The notes beneath the pieces were generated by a model, which was not told the DNA's origin, ran no database searches, and worked only from the letters and a program-made list of their open reading frames with translations. Made by a program: the position numbers and the translations under genes. A stretch of 64,000 nt of DNA from an uncultured Gemmatimonadota bacterium (GTDB taxonomy: Bacteria; Gemmatimonadota; Gemmatimonadetes; Gemmatimonadales; Gemmatimonadaceae). Of the stretch, positions 24,017 through 33,610 are shown piece by piece. Position 1 is the first letter of the stretch. The number at the start of each line of letters is the position of its first letter. The stretch covers positions 1 to 64,000 of the forward strand of contig CADEFN010000006.1 of the NCBI GenBank assembly GCA_902826615.1, read 5' to 3'.

Positions 24017-26665
24017 ATGAGCCTCCTCCGAAACCTCTTTGCCCGCTCGTCCGTTGAGCGCGACCTCGACCAGGAATTGCGCGCCTTCATCGATCTCCTC
24101 GTGGAGGAGAAAGTGAAACAAGGTCTGAGTCCGGCGGAGGCGCGTCGGGCGGCACTGGTCGAAGCAGGGGCTGTGGAACACCTCAAGGATGAAGTACGTG
24201 ACGTGCGACGGGGTGCGGTACTGGAGTCCACCTGGCAGGATGTGCGTTACGGCCTGCGGTTGCTGGCACGCTCTCCGGGGTTTGCGACTCTCGCGGTGGT
24301 CACCATCGCGCTTGGCATTGGCGCCAACAGCGCGATCTTCAGTGTGATCAACGGTGTGGTGCGCAAGCCGCTCGCCTATCCCGCGCCCGAGAGGCTGATG
24401 TACATCACCAGCCAGTTTCCTACGCTCAACTTCAGCAAGTTCTGGGTGTCCCCACCGGAGTACTTCGAGTTCAAGGAGCGCACACGGACCTTCTCGTCCG
24501 TGGCGGCCTACAGCACGGGTGCCATGAACCTGAGCGAGGGAGAGCGACCCGAGCGAGTGAACGCCGCGCTGGTGACAGCAAGCATGTTTGACGTGCTTGG
24601 TGTGAAGCCGCTGCGTGGTCAGGTGATCTCGGCGCAGCAGGACCTGCCCAACGCCGATCCCGTGGTCGTGATCTCCAACGAACTGTGGCAGTCAAGCTTT
24701 GCAGGAGACCCCAACATCGTGGGCCGGCAGGTGCGCATCCAGGGGCGCCCCAACACCGTGATAGGGGTGATGCCGTCAGGGTTCGATCTGCACGACGCCA
24801 AGGTACAGGTCTGGATGCCGCTGGCGCTCGATCCCGCCCTTCGGACCAACCGCGGGTCACACTACCTGTATCTGGTGGGGCGCCTGGCTCCCGGGGCGTC
24901 GCAGGCTGGCGCGACGACGGAACTTGAAGGGATGTTGCGGCAGTGGCGTGAATGGGTCGGTACGGGCCATGTGCCGAATGACTCAACTCACCGCCTGCAG
25001 ATGGCTTCATTGCAGGACGAAGTGGTGGGTAATGTGAAAGGGGCGCTGTGGGTGCTGCAGGGGGCCGTATTGCTTGTGCTCCTGATTGCCTGCGCCAACG
25101 TCGCCAACCTCCTCCTGGCGCGCGCCGAGTCTCGGCATCGCGAGTTTGCGGTGCGTACGGCGCTGGGGGCGGGGCGTACACGCATCCTGCGGCAGTTCAT
25201 GGTAGAAGGCACGGTGTTGTCCGTGTTTGGGGCGGTACTCGGACTTGCCCTCGCGTGGTGGGGACTCAAGTACCTCCTGGCGATGAATCCGGACAGCATT
25301 CCCCGTGCTGCGGAGATTTCCCTCGACCCGGCCGTGCTGCTGTTCACGGTTGGGGTCGCGCTGACGACGGGGTTGGTCTTTGGACTCGCGCCCCTGCTGC
25401 ACATGGGTGATCAGGCCGTGAGTCAGGCGATCCGCGATGGAAGTGCACGTACCACAGCGACCATGGGGCGGAACCGCGTGCGGCGTGCGCTGGTAACCGG
25501 CGAGATCGCCCTGGCCGTGATGCTCGTGATCGGTGCGGGGCTTCTGATTCGCACCTTCAAGAACCTGACGACGGTCGATTCCGGGTTCGACAGCGAAGGT
25601 CGCCTCACCTTCGCGCTCGAGCTGCCCCGGGCCACGTATCAGGAGGGCGCACAGCGGGAACAGTTCGTCTCGGGGCTCGTCTCCCGACTTCGAGAGATCC
25701 CGGGTGTTGATCGCGCGGCCGGGATGTGGGGTCTCCCTCCCGCTCGGCCGGTGAGTGCCAACGACACGGAGTTTGAGGGCTACACCCCCAAGGAGGGTGA
25801 TCCGCCGGCCAACGTCGACTACTACCAGATTGCGACGGTCGACTACCTCAAGACCATGGGGATCGAGCTGCGCGACGGTCGTGGCTTTGAGCCGACCGAT
25901 GCGACGGGGGCGCTGTCGGTCGTGATCAACGAGGCGCTGGCCAAGCGATTCTACAAGGACCAGAACCCGATCGGGAGGCGTGTGCGTCCTGACGGAGGGC
26001 CGAACGATCCCTGGTTCACCATTGTTGGTGTCACACGAGATGTGAAACAGGGCGGACTCGAGAACCCCGCTGGTACCGAGCTGTATTTTGTGTTCGAACA
26101 AGGCGTGCGTGCCGGGTACGTGCCCGATCAGATGAACCTGGTGGTGCAGACATCGCGGCCCGCCGCGAGCATCATGCCGGCCATCAGGAGCACCGTAGCG
26201 GCGATGGATCCCACGCTCCCGATCATTCAGATGCGAACTATGGATGCGGTGGTGGGGGACTCACTCGTCAGGCAGCGATTCCTCATGCAGCTGCTGGGCA
26301 TCTTTGCCGCGGTGGCCCTGGCGCTGGCCGCCATCGGCACGTACGGCATCCTCGCCTACATGGTCAACGAGCGGCAGCGCGAGATCGGGATTCGCATGGC
26401 GCTGGGGGCAGGCACGGCGCAGGTTGTGCGGATGGTGTTGCGGCAAGGGGTGTTGATTGCCGCGGTGGGGATCGTGGCCGGGGTGGTGGGCGCGCTGGGG
26501 CTGGCGCGCTTCATCAGAAGCCTGCTGTATGGGGTGTCGCCCTCCGATCCGGTGACCTTTGCTGCCGTGTCGCTGGTGATCGCGGCCGTGGCGATATTCG
26601 CGTGCCTCGTGCCGATGCGGAGGGCGACGCGGGTCGACCCGCTGACTTCGATCCGAGGCGATTGA
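24017..26665 (+). CDS. ADOP-type MacB-like ABC permease
   Basis: 882 residues. The N-terminal cytoplasmic part (RSSVERDLDQELRAFIDLLVEEKVKQG) is the mark of the ADOP group common in Acidobacteria and Gemmatimonadota. Two FtsX-like halves follow: a first membrane helix (LAVVTIALGIGANSAIFSVI), a periplasmic MacB-type domain, three helices around residues 360-500, then a second copy with the last helices (FAAVALALAAIGTYGILAYM; AAVGIVAGVVGALGLARF). ADOP permeases lack an attached ATPase gene, as here; they may borrow a distant one. Presumed export or mechanotransmission of small lipophilic molecules. Coupled to the upstream PadR gene. Confidence 0.92.
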   Translation: MSLLRNLFARSSVERDLDQELRAFIDLLVEEKVKQGLSPAEARRAALVEAGAVEHLKDEVRDVRRGAVLESTWQDVRYGLRLLARSPGFATLAVVTIALGIGANSAIFSVINGVVRKPLAYPAPERLMYITSQFPTLNFSKFWVSPPEYFEFKERTRTFSSVAAYSTGAMNLSEGERPERVNAALVTASMFDVLGVKPLRGQVISAQQDLPNADPVVVISNELWQSSFAGDPNIVGRQVRIQGRPNTVIGVMPSGFDLHDAKVQVWMPLALDPALRTNRGSHYLYLVGRLAPGASQAGATTELEGMLRQWREWVGTGHVPNDSTHRLQMASLQDEVVGNVKGALWVLQGAVLLVLLIACANVANLLLARAESRHREFAVRTALGAGRTRILRQFMVEGTVLSVFGAVLGLALAWWGLKYLLAMNPDSIPRAAEISLDPAVLLFTVGVALTTGLVFGLAPLLHMGDQAVSQAIRDGSARTTATMGRNRVRRALVTGEIALAVMLVIGAGLLIRTFKNLTTVDSGFDSEGRLTFALELPRATYQEGAQREQFVSGLVSRLREIPGVDRAAGMWGLPPARPVSANDTEFEGYTPKEGDPPANVDYYQIATVDYLKTMGIELRDGRGFEPTDATGALSVVINEALAKRFYKDQNPIGRRVRPDGGPNDPWFTIVGVTRDVKQGGLENPAGTELYFVFEQGVRAGYVPDQMNLVVQTSRPAASIMPAIRSTVAAMDPTLPIIQMRTMDAVVGDSLVRQRFLMQLLGIFAAVALALAAIGTYGILAYMVNERQREIGIRMALGAGTAQVVRMVLRQGVLIAAVGIVAGVVGALGLARFIRSLLYGVSPSDPVTFAAVSLVIAAVAIFACLVPMRRATRVDPLTSIRGD

Positions 26666-26709
26666 CGTTATGCATACCGTGACTGGTCGAGCGGCGCGAC
26701 GGGGACGCG

Positions 26710-27039
26710 TCAGTCCACGATGAAGAGCCTGGCGCCCGTCCTGGTCGAGGATCGGTGCGGCTCGGCGTCGTCCGCGACCTGGTACGACACACCCGGTGTG
26801 AGCCGAAATGTTCGACCGTCCTGAAGCTCGGTGTCGAGCTCGCCATCAAGGCAAAGCAGGACATGTCCCTTCTGGCACCAGTGATCTGCGAGATAGCCCG
26901 GTGAGTACTCGACCATCCGGACGCGGATCTGTCCGAAGTGTTGGGTCCGCCAGTAGGCTACACCAGTCTCACCTGGATGCTCAGTTGGCCTGATGTCCGC
27001 CCAGTTGATGATCTGGAACGGCACGTCTGTGATCTGCAT
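26710..27039 (-). CDS. DHCW-motif cupin
   Basis: 109 residues from ATG 27039, chosen because the family starts with MQITDVPFQIINW-like sequence; the longer frame adds a Pro-rich tail without support. The signature DHWCQKGHVLLCLDGEL and the late GVSYQVADDAEPHRS place it in the small DHCW cupin family. His and Glu residues could hold a metal. Function is not established. It lies alone between the ADOP permease and the copC-like gene. Confidence 0.85.
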   Translation of the reverse strand: MQITDVPFQIINWADIRPTEHPGETGVAYWRTQHFGQIRVRMVEYSPGYLADHWCQKGHVLLCLDGELDTELQDGRTFRLTPGVSYQVADDAEPHRSSTRTGARLFIVD

Positions 27040-27261
27040 GGTGGGAGTGCCAGGCGGGTTTGAGGGTGCGCGGGCCTGTTTGGTAACTGGTGGAGTGTGA
27101 TGACATCGTGGGCCCCGCGCTAGCGCGAGGTGGCGACAGAAGTGCCGAAAGAGAGGACGCCATGAAAAACGCCACAAGCGGCTAGATTACGGCGCACGCG
27201 CGGAGTTCCATGGGGTAGCAGGGTCCTGAAGGCACCCCAGCACGGTCAAACCACTACGAGC

Positions 27262-27645
27262 ATGTCACGCATCTCGAGCATCATTCTGCTGACGACGCTG
27301 GCCTTGGGCGGCTCGCTTGGCATGCGCCGCGCCGAGCCAGTCGAGGCCTATCACCTCAAGCTGGTGAAGTCGGAACCGCTGAAGGGCGACACCGTGACGT
27401 CGCCCAAGGTTATCCGGCTCTATTTTTCGATGAAGCCCGCGCTTCCGGTTACTGCGATCAAGGTGTTCGACGCCGCGCAGAGGGAAGTCGTGCTGGGGCA
27501 GGCGGCCGTGGTGGCGGGCAGCAAGGATGCCGTGGAGGTGACAGTGGCGCAGCCCTTACGCCCAGGCGCCTATCGCGTTCGCTGGAAGACGGCGTCGACC
27601 GACATGCACCCGATCAAGGGAGAATACGGGTTCGTCGTGAGGTAG
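27262..27645 (+). CDS. CopC-domain periplasmic copper-binding protein
   Basis: 127 residues with a signal-like N-terminus (IILLTTLALGGSLGM). The mature part is a CopC beta-sandwich: HLKLVKSEPLKGDTV, then VIRLYFSMKP, and the end TDMHPIKGEYGFVVR. The His near the mature start and the His of DMHP are candidate copper ligands. No CopD follows, so it may act alone in copper handling. The family name is secure; a copper role is inferred. Confidence 0.85.
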   Translation: MSRISSIILLTTLALGGSLGMRRAEPVEAYHLKLVKSEPLKGDTVTSPKVIRLYFSMKPALPVTAIKVFDAAQREVVLGQAAVVAGSKDAVEVTVAQPLRPGAYRVRWKTASTDMHPIKGEYGFVVR

Positions 27646-27677
27646 GTGCGGTGTGACGACGCTGGGCCGCGAGTATC

Positions 27678-28877
27678 TCAGGACTGACGCGCCCAGCGCC
27701 ACACTTCGCTCAGCGTAGGCTCCTTGCCGTACATCAGGACGCCGGTCGCGAAGATCTTTCCTGCGGCGCGCCTGAAAAACCAGGCCGCAGCAGCGAGCAG
27801 GAGGATGCTGGCCACTGGCTCCCACCAGGGCACCGAGGTGGTCAGGAGCCGCACCGGCATCATCCCCATCGACGTCAGGGGGAAGAGAGCCATGACCTGT
27901 GCCATGGTACTATCCGCCTTGGCGAGCATGCTGAAGGCGAGGCCCATCGGTATCATGGGCACAAAGAGGAGGATGCTGCGTGTGGAGGTATTGGGGTCGT
28001 CGATGGTAGCCGCCACGGCCGCCATGAAGGAGAACCACATCAGCACGCCTAACGCGGCGATCACGGTCACGAGGAGCAGCAGCCCCAGGTCCGATGCAAC
28101 CGGGGGAATCGTGATGCCCGGTTTGCCCGTGAGAAGTGGGAGCAGCCTGATGACGACGAAGCCTCCGATCGCCAGCACGGCGGTTCCCGCCGTCGCCGCG
28201 CCGGAGAGGCCGAGGATCTTCCCGTCCATCCATGTCTGCGGCGACACCATGGAGATCATCTGCTCGGTGATGCGCTGCTGCTTTTCACCGGTAATGCCGG
28301 TGAACAGCGTGGCGAAGCCGGTGAAGAGAATCATCAGGGCCATGCCGAGAATGACACTGGCGAAGATCCGTGTGCCCCGGCTGACCGGCGCGCCTCCAGC
28401 ACTGACGGTCGCGATGGAGAGGGAGAATGGTGTTGCGAGGTTGTCGCGGTCGGTCGCACTGAGCGGGAGCCGCGCAAAGGTGGCGTTACGCTGCGCGGCG
28501 CCGATGGCGGCCTCGAGGCCATCCGTCCAGGCGGCGCGCTTTCGGATGGCCAACTCGGCGCTGGCTCGTGAACGCACGATGAGGGCGGCGCCGATCGAGT
28601 CATCCGCGACGGCCAGCCGGGCGCTCGACTCGGTGACATGGGTTGTGGTATCCCAGCGGACGCCCGGCACTGCGGGGAGGGGCGCGCCTAACGCGGCGGC
28701 ACCCACCGCCGCCACCGTGACCTCACGGGCCTTTGCCTTGTCGGAGAACGACCGGAACGCCCACACCGCCCCCGCGGTGGCGAGCATGATGCCCAGGCCC
28801 ACAAACTGCTGCTTCCACTTCACAAAGCGGCGGAACTCCCAGGACGCCACGGTGCGCACCTGCTGCCAGCGTGTCAT
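27678..28877 (-). CDS. ABC-2 type export permease (NatB-like)
   Basis: 399 residues: one N-terminal helix (GLGIMLATAGAVWAFRSF), a periplasmic domain of about 150 residues, and five or six helices in the C-terminal half (including ILGMALMILFTGFATLFTGITGEKQQRI and LLLLVTVIAALGVLMWFSFM). The motif GEKQQRITEQMISMVSP is typical of NatB/YhaP-like permeases. Overlaps the ATPase gene by ATGA at 28874-28877, so the two form one exporter, perhaps for Na+, a peptide or a drug. Confidence 0.87.
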   Translation of the reverse strand: MTRWQQVRTVASWEFRRFVKWKQQFVGLGIMLATAGAVWAFRSFSDKAKAREVTVAAVGAAALGAPLPAVPGVRWDTTTHVTESSARLAVADDSIGAALIVRSRASAELAIRKRAAWTDGLEAAIGAAQRNATFARLPLSATDRDNLATPFSLSIATVSAGGAPVSRGTRIFASVILGMALMILFTGFATLFTGITGEKQQRITEQMISMVSPQTWMDGKILGLSGAATAGTAVLAIGGFVVIRLLPLLTGKPGITIPPVASDLGLLLLVTVIAALGVLMWFSFMAAVAATIDDPNTSTRSILLFVPMIPMGLAFSMLAKADSTMAQVMALFPLTSMGMMPVRLLTTSVPWWEPVASILLLAAAAWFFRRAAGKIFATGVLMYGKEPTLSEVWRWARQS

Positions 28878-29809
28878 GCGGCCTCCTGTGGTGCCGGGGC
28901 ACCGACGGTCGCGATATACATGTCGTGCAGCGAGGGTTGTTCGGTGCGCACCGACTCGATGACAAACGTTCGGGCGCAGACACCTAACAAGTCGCCGACA
29001 TGGTGCCCGCGTCTGAGGGTGATGCGGACGGTTTCCGCGTTGACCTCGATGCGCGCGACGGCCGGATGCTGGTCGAGCGTCCCCGGGTTTGGGGTGCCGC
29101 TCACCTGCAGCACGAGGGTGTCGCCTGTGCCCCAGCGCTCGCGAATCTGCTCGATGGTGCCATACAGCACCTCGCGCCCTCCCTGCATCACGAAAATCCG
29201 GTCGGCCATACGTTCGACGAGTGCCATCTGGTGCGCGCTGAACAGCACAGTGGTGCCGTCGTCACGGAGACCACGAACCAGTCCCAGGAAAAGCTCCTGA
29301 TTCAGCGGATCGAGACCGCTGAAGGGTTCATCGAGGATGGCAAAAGCGGGTTTGTGCAGGACGGCGGCGGCGAACTGCACCTTCTGCTGGTTTCCCTTGG
29401 ACAGAGTGCCGAGCCGGTCCTTCGCCCGATCGGCGAGACTGAGCCGCTCGAGCCAGAGGCGGGAGGCGGCCATGGCATCCGCCCGTGTCATGCCCCGAAG
29501 AGTGCCGAAGTAGGCGAGCACCGACTCGAGGGTCACGTCCTGATAGAGCCCGCGGTCCTCGGGGAGATAACCCGCGAGTTCGGGGGAGAGTTGTCCCGTT
29601 GCCGTCGTACGCGCTGACCATGAAATCGACCCGCGGTCGGGGCGCGTGATTCCCACGAGCATGCGCAGGAGCGTCGACTTGCCGGCACCGTTTGGCCCAA
29701 GCAGAGCGAAGATCTCGCCTTGATCCACGTTGAGGGTGACGCCAGCAACGGCATGCACCCTGGCAAATTCCTTGTGGACGTCGCGAACCGAGAGAAACGA
29801 GTCGGACAT
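28874..29809 (-). CDS. ABC exporter ATPase (NatA-like)
   Basis: 311 residues from ATG 29809; the frame is open further upstream but that part is not conserved-looking. Walker A is LLGPNGAGKSTLL, the signature loop is reduced to LGTLSKGNQQKVQ, Walker B is FAILDEPFSGLDP, and the H-loop is LFSAHQM. The C-terminal 80 residues form the accessory domain found in NatA-like exporters. It powers the permease encoded by the overlapping downstream gene. The 177 bp between its start and the divergent reductase gene hold a small hairpin. Confidence 0.92.
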   Translation of the reverse strand: MSDSFLSVRDVHKEFARVHAVAGVTLNVDQGEIFALLGPNGAGKSTLLRMLVGITRPDRGSISWSARTTATGQLSPELAGYLPEDRGLYQDVTLESVLAYFGTLRGMTRADAMAASRLWLERLSLADRAKDRLGTLSKGNQQKVQFAAAVLHKPAFAILDEPFSGLDPLNQELFLGLVRGLRDDGTTVLFSAHQMALVERMADRIFVMQGGREVLYGTIEQIRERWGTGDTLVLQVSGTPNPGTLDQHPAVARIEVNAETVRITLRRGHHVGDLLGVCARTFVIESVRTEQPSLHDMYIATVGAPAPQEAA

Positions 29810-29911
29810 AATTGGCTCCCATTCCAACGCAGGCATATCTGGCGTGGTTTCAGCGCGCCCGGAACCGTGACACGACCCGGTGGATACCTGAACAATCAAG
29901 CGGGATGGGGG

Positions 29912-29930
29912 CGACGGCGCAGCGCCGTCG
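29912..29930. promoter_or_regulatory. Small hairpin in the divergent ABC/PanE-like intergenic region
   Basis: CGACGGCG and CGCCGTCG (29912-29919 and 29923-29930) form an 8-bp stem with a 3-nt loop. It lies between the divergent ATPase (start 29809) and reductase (start 29987) genes. It could be an operator or transcript hairpin; nothing else supports a function. Confidence 0.3.
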
Positions 29931-29986
29931 TCCAACCGTCGGGGGGCCGGCGCGCGTAGAGGGGTCACCGAAAAGGAGCAATGCTG

Positions 29987-30919
29987 ATGCGGATCGTGAT
30001 TGTTGGCGCTGGTGGGCTGGGTGGGTATTTCGGGGTGCGCCTGGCCCTCGGGGGGGCCGACGTGCACTTCATCGCCCGTGGGCGGCATCTGGAAGCCATG
30101 AAGCGCGACGGGCTCCGTGTTGAGGGGCCGGAGCCGATGCATCTGCCAAGGGTGTCAGCGAGCGAAGATGCGCTCAACCTCCCACCCGCCGACGTGGTGC
30201 TGTTGTGCGTGAAGCTGTGGGACACTGATGCCGCCCTCGCGCAGGTGCGTGGCGCCGTGGGCCACCAGACCGCCGTGATTTCCTTTCAGAACGGGGTGCT
30301 CAAGGATCAGGCGTTGCGCGATGCGTTTGGTGCCTCGCGCGTGATGGGAGGGGTGGGATACATCGCGGCCACCATCGAGCAACCCGGTGTCATTCGGCAG
30401 ACAGGTACGCTGCGGCGTTTGATCTTCGGGGAGTTTGACAGCTCGGAGTCATCGCGGGGCGTGGCGCTGCGCGAGGCATGCACACGCGCGGGTATCCAGG
30501 CCGAGCTGTCCCGCGACATCCAGCGCGAGACCTGGCAGAAGTTCGTCTTTCTGGCGGCGATTTCGGGCACCACGTCGACCATCCGAAAGTCGGTTGGCGT
30601 CATTCGCAGTGATGCGCAGACCCGCACCTTTCTGCGCGATGTGATGCGTGAAGTGGTGGCCGTCGGCCGAGCGCATGGGGCGGACCTGCCGCCCGACTAC
30701 GCCGACGTACAGCTCTCCTTCATTGACAAACTCGCGCCAGATGTGACCTCGTCGATGCACCGTGATCTCGAGAAAGGCAATCGTCTCGAAGTGCCCTGGC
30801 TGGCGGGCGCGGTGGTGGCGCTGGGCGCGGAGAAGGGTGTGCCCACGCCACTCAATCGCGCCATTGCTGACATCCTCGCCCTGCATGCCGGAGGTCGCTC
30901 GGCGACCTCCGCAGCCTAA
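29987..30919 (+). CDS. Ketopantoate reductase-like (PanE/ApbA family) dehydrogenase
   Basis: 310 residues from ATG 29987; AAGGAG (29973-29978) is eight bases ahead, whereas ATG 29981 would be only two bases from it. NADP-binding motif IVGAGGLGGYFGVRLA, then DVVLLCVKLWDTDAAL, ISFQNGV (family motif) and the C-terminal helical domain with SSMHRDLEKGNRLEVPWLAGAVV, which holds the substrate-binding Lys/Glu region of PanE. It may reduce 2-dehydropantoate for coenzyme A, but many paralogues act on other 2-keto acids and no pan genes are nearby. Its TAA stop overlaps the stop of the convergent amidohydrolase. Confidence 0.85.
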   Translation: MRIVIVGAGGLGGYFGVRLALGGADVHFIARGRHLEAMKRDGLRVEGPEPMHLPRVSASEDALNLPPADVVLLCVKLWDTDAALAQVRGAVGHQTAVISFQNGVLKDQALRDAFGASRVMGGVGYIAATIEQPGVIRQTGTLRRLIFGEFDSSESSRGVALREACTRAGIQAELSRDIQRETWQKFVFLAAISGTTSTIRKSVGVIRSDAQTRTFLRDVMREVVAVGRAHGADLPPDYADVQLSFIDKLAPDVTSSMHRDLEKGNRLEVPWLAGAVVALGAEKGVPTPLNRAIADILALHAGGRSATSAA

Positions 30920-32322
30920 CGCAGCACTTTCTGGTTGCTGATCACTGGGGCCACGGGGAGGGCGCCGAGGTCGACCGATTTGCCGTCCTTGATGACGGCG
31001 CTGATGCGGCGGTAGTTGCGGGCGCTTTCGAGTGGGTTGGCGTCGAGGATAACGAGGTCGGCACGTTTTCCCGCTTCGAGTGAGCCGATCTCGCGGTCGA
31101 GTTTGTAGGCGCGGGCGATGTTGAGGGTCGCGGTCTTGAGGACTTCGAGGGGCGCCATGCCGGCTTCTTCGAGGGCGACCAGGGCGTTGAAGTGGCCTTC
31201 GCCCAGCTTGACCCGCGCGTCAACGGTGTCGGCGCCGATGGTCGGTGACTCGGCCAGGAACACCGGGTGCTGCACGCCGGCGTCGGTGGAGAGCAGGAGG
31301 GTGACACCTCCCTTGATCATGTTCCGGATGTTGGTCGCGGCAATTTTCATGTAGGGTGTGAGCACACCGTTCGGTGCGCTGGCCGCCATGGCGCTGAGAT
31401 GCCGCTGCGTCACGGCCAGCACCGACACGGAGATCTTGCGGTCGGCGAGTTTCCGGATGGTCTCCTGGGGAATGGGATACACCGGTCCCGAGATGTCGCC
31501 GTGTGTGATGATGTCCACGCCGGCGTCGATCGCCATGTCGAGGCTTTCCACTGACGTGGTGTGTGTCTGCACCGTCTGGTTGGCGCGGTGTCCCTCCTCG
31601 ACGATCACCCGCTGCACGCGCGGGGAGAACGAGATGAAGTTCATGTCGACATGACCACTGGCGCCGTATTTCAGGAAGTCGACGCCAAGTCCCGTGTATT
31701 TTCTGATCGCGGCGCGCACCGAATCGGGGGGCATCCAGAGCAGTTCCCGACCCGTCCCCTGTTCCCAGGTGTCGTTGGTGCGTTTGGCGAACGCCTTGCT
31801 CACATGCGCGGCCGAGGCCCCGCGAAAGTCGGCACTGAGTGGTCCACTGAAGCCGATGATGTTGCCGGCGAGGTAGATGCGGCTTCCTGGTGCCTGGCCG
31901 CTGTTGATCATGTCGCGCGCCTTGATGAGCGCGGCCCGCGGGCCCCAGGTGTCGAACACCGTGGTCTGGCCGGAGCGGAGGGCAATCTGGGCGCCTTCGA
32001 GCACCACGTCGTGGTAGCGATCCTCGAACTTGATGAGTGACTCGAGATCGCCATTCAGGTAGAGGTGCAGGTTGGCATCCATCAACCCGGGAATCACAAA
32101 CTTCCCCCGCGCGTCCATGCGCGTGGCGCCGGCGGGAATAGTGACCTGAGCGGCCGGGCCTACGGCGGCGATGCGGCCGTCGCGAATCACGACCACCCCA
32201 TCCGTAATTGGCGCCCGTCCTGACCCATCGATGACGGTGGCGCCGGTGATGGCGACGACCTGCGATTGGAGGGCGCGTGTGCCCAGCGAAACGAGGCAGG
32301 TCAGAAAGAGAAGGGCCCGCAT
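30916..32322 (-). CDS. Exported amidohydrolase
   Basis: 468 residues from ATG 32322, where a signal peptide begins (RALLFLTCLVSLGTRALQSQ). Amidohydrolase/imidazolonepropionase-like features: the first beta-sandwich piece (VVAITGATVIDGSGRAPI), KFVIPGLMDANLHLYL, QTHTTSVESLDMAIDAGVDIITHGDI, LLLSTDAGVQHP and the closing EAGKRADLVILDANPL. The first metal motif HxH reads NLH, so one usual ligand is replaced by Asn, as in a known subgroup. Hydrolyses amide or ring bonds of an unknown periplasmic substrate. The stop codon is shared in antisense with the PanE-like gene inside one CCTAAC motif. Confidence 0.87.
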   Translation of the reverse strand: MRALLFLTCLVSLGTRALQSQVVAITGATVIDGSGRAPITDGVVVIRDGRIAAVGPAAQVTIPAGATRMDARGKFVIPGLMDANLHLYLNGDLESLIKFEDRYHDVVLEGAQIALRSGQTTVFDTWGPRAALIKARDMINSGQAPGSRIYLAGNIIGFSGPLSADFRGASAAHVSKAFAKRTNDTWEQGTGRELLWMPPDSVRAAIRKYTGLGVDFLKYGASGHVDMNFISFSPRVQRVIVEEGHRANQTVQTHTTSVESLDMAIDAGVDIITHGDISGPVYPIPQETIRKLADRKISVSVLAVTQRHLSAMAASAPNGVLTPYMKIAATNIRNMIKGGVTLLLSTDAGVQHPVFLAESPTIGADTVDARVKLGEGHFNALVALEEAGMAPLEVLKTATLNIARAYKLDREIGSLEAGKRADLVILDANPLESARNYRRISAVIKDGKSVDLGALPVAPVISNQKVLR

Positions 32323-32404
32323 GCAGTGACTCCCGGACAAGGGTACGGGAGCAAGACTACGGCGCGGGCACTGCGCCGTCAAACCAACCGGAGACGCCTA
32401 ACGA

Positions 32405-33043
32405 CTACCTGGTGCTGTCGGGTACGACGGTGGTGACGACAGACACGGCGCCGAGTGTTGCGTTGGCAGCCGTGATCGCGACAACACCTGGTCGGCGGGC
32501 CACACCAACGCCGATAGAGTCGATCTTCACGATGGTGCTGTCGGACGAGCTCCAGGTGATTGTTGTGTCTCCGTTGGCGCGGGCGGTACAAACCACCGCC
32601 TTCCAGTGTGCCGTCTCCCCAACGCGCATTGAGCCGGGGCCGCTGGCGAAGATCAGGGGACGGCAGAGGGGGAGCACTGTGACGCTGGCGGTGGCGGTGA
32701 GGGCGCCACTGCGCGCCGTTATCGTCGAGACGCCTGGCAGGCCCGGGCGGAAAGCTCCGGTGACCGAGTCGATCGGCGCGATCGTGGGAGCGGAAGTGCT
32801 CCATCGGACACCGGTCGCGGTGTAGCGCTCCCCGCTGCGTCCAATCGCGCTGAGCCGGAATGATGCTTGTGGCACATAAAACGGCTCGATCACCATGGAG
32901 CCAGGCGTGAGCTCGAGCGCCACGATCGGATCTGCCGCCGGAAGGGCGGGTTGGCCGGGGGCGGGGCGCAAAGGCTCGATGACGTCGGCGACAGCGGAGC
33001 AGGCCAACAGGAGCAGAAGTGACGGGGTCCAACGCGATCGCAT
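32405..33043 (-). CDS. Lipoprotein with two BIG2-like Ig domains
   Basis: 212 residues. A lipoprotein signal ([11 protein letters not shown]) precedes two bacterial Ig-like (BIG2-type) repeats: [20 protein letters not shown]...[10 protein letters not shown] and [19 protein letters not shown]...[11 protein letters not shown]. Such domains occur in adhesins and surface proteins. No catalytic part. Its stop is in a CCTAACGACTAC context, and it is divergent from the oxidoreductase pair. Confidence 0.82.
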   Translation of the reverse strand: MRSRWTPSLLLLLACSAVADVIEPLRPAPGQPALPAADPIVALELTPGSMVIEPFYVPQASFRLSAIGRSGERYTATGVRWSTSAPTIAPIDSVTGAFRPGLPGVSTITARSGALTATASVTVLPLCRPLIFASGPGSMRVGETAHWKAVVCTARANGDTTITWSSSDSTIVKIDSIGVGVARRPGVVAITAANATLGAVSVVTTVVPDSTR

Positions 33044-33154
33044 ACCCTGAACACCCCTGTTGCTGCAAGAACGTCACGAGGCACTGCTTTACGGGCGCCG
33101 CACGCTGACGCATGCTTCTCTACGGGAACACTCGGCCCTTCGCCTCCGGACAAC

Positions 33155-33610
33155 ATGATTACCCTCACCGTGAACGGGACGCGCCGCAGTTTTGACGGCG
33201 ATCCCACCATGCCCCTGCTCTGGTATTTGCGCGACGAACTCGCGCTGACCGGCACCAAGTACGGCTGCGGTATTGCCCAGTGTGGCGCTTGTACGGTGCA
33301 TGTGGCCGGGCGCCCGGCGCGCGCCTGCCAGCTGAAGATGGAAACGCTGCAGGGAGCGGTGGTCACCACCATCGAGGGGCTGCACCCCACGGGGCAGCAT
33401 CCCCTGCAGGAGGCGTGGCGCGAGATTGATGTGCCGCAGTGCGGCTTCTGCCAGCCTGGACAGATCATGCAGGCGGCCGGGCTGCTCAAGAACAAGCCCA
33501 AGCCCACCGATCAGGACATCGACACGGCGATGAACGGGCATATCTGCCGCTGTGGCACCTACCCCAGAATCCGCGCCGCGATCAAGGCTGCGGCGGAGAA
33601 GCAGTCATGA
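33155..33610 (+). CDS. iorA: 2Fe-2S subunit of an isoquinoline 1-oxidoreductase-type enzyme
   Basis: 151 residues, with two [2Fe-2S] clusters. The plant-ferredoxin type site is [15 protein letters not shown] plus RACQ (Cys38, 43, 46, 58). The second, helical site is [11 protein letters not shown] and GHICRCGTY. It passes electrons from the molybdenum subunit encoded by the overlapping next gene. IorA-like subunits (about 150 residues) serve isoquinoline, aldehyde and nicotinate dehydrogenases, so the substrate is open; there is no separate FAD subunit, as expected for the two-subunit type that feeds a membrane carrier. Confidence 0.92.
   Translation: MITLTVNGTRRSFDGDPTMPLLWYLRDELALTGTKYGCGIAQCGACTVHVAGRPARACQLKMETLQGAVVTTIEGLHPTGQHPLQEAWREIDVPQCGFCQPGQIMQAAGLLKNKPKPTDQDIDTAMNGHICRCGTYPRIRAAIKAAAEKQS

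Noticed and set aside
25007-26101. 364-codon minus-strand open frame
   Set aside because: Shadow of the ADOP permease in a GC-rich region.
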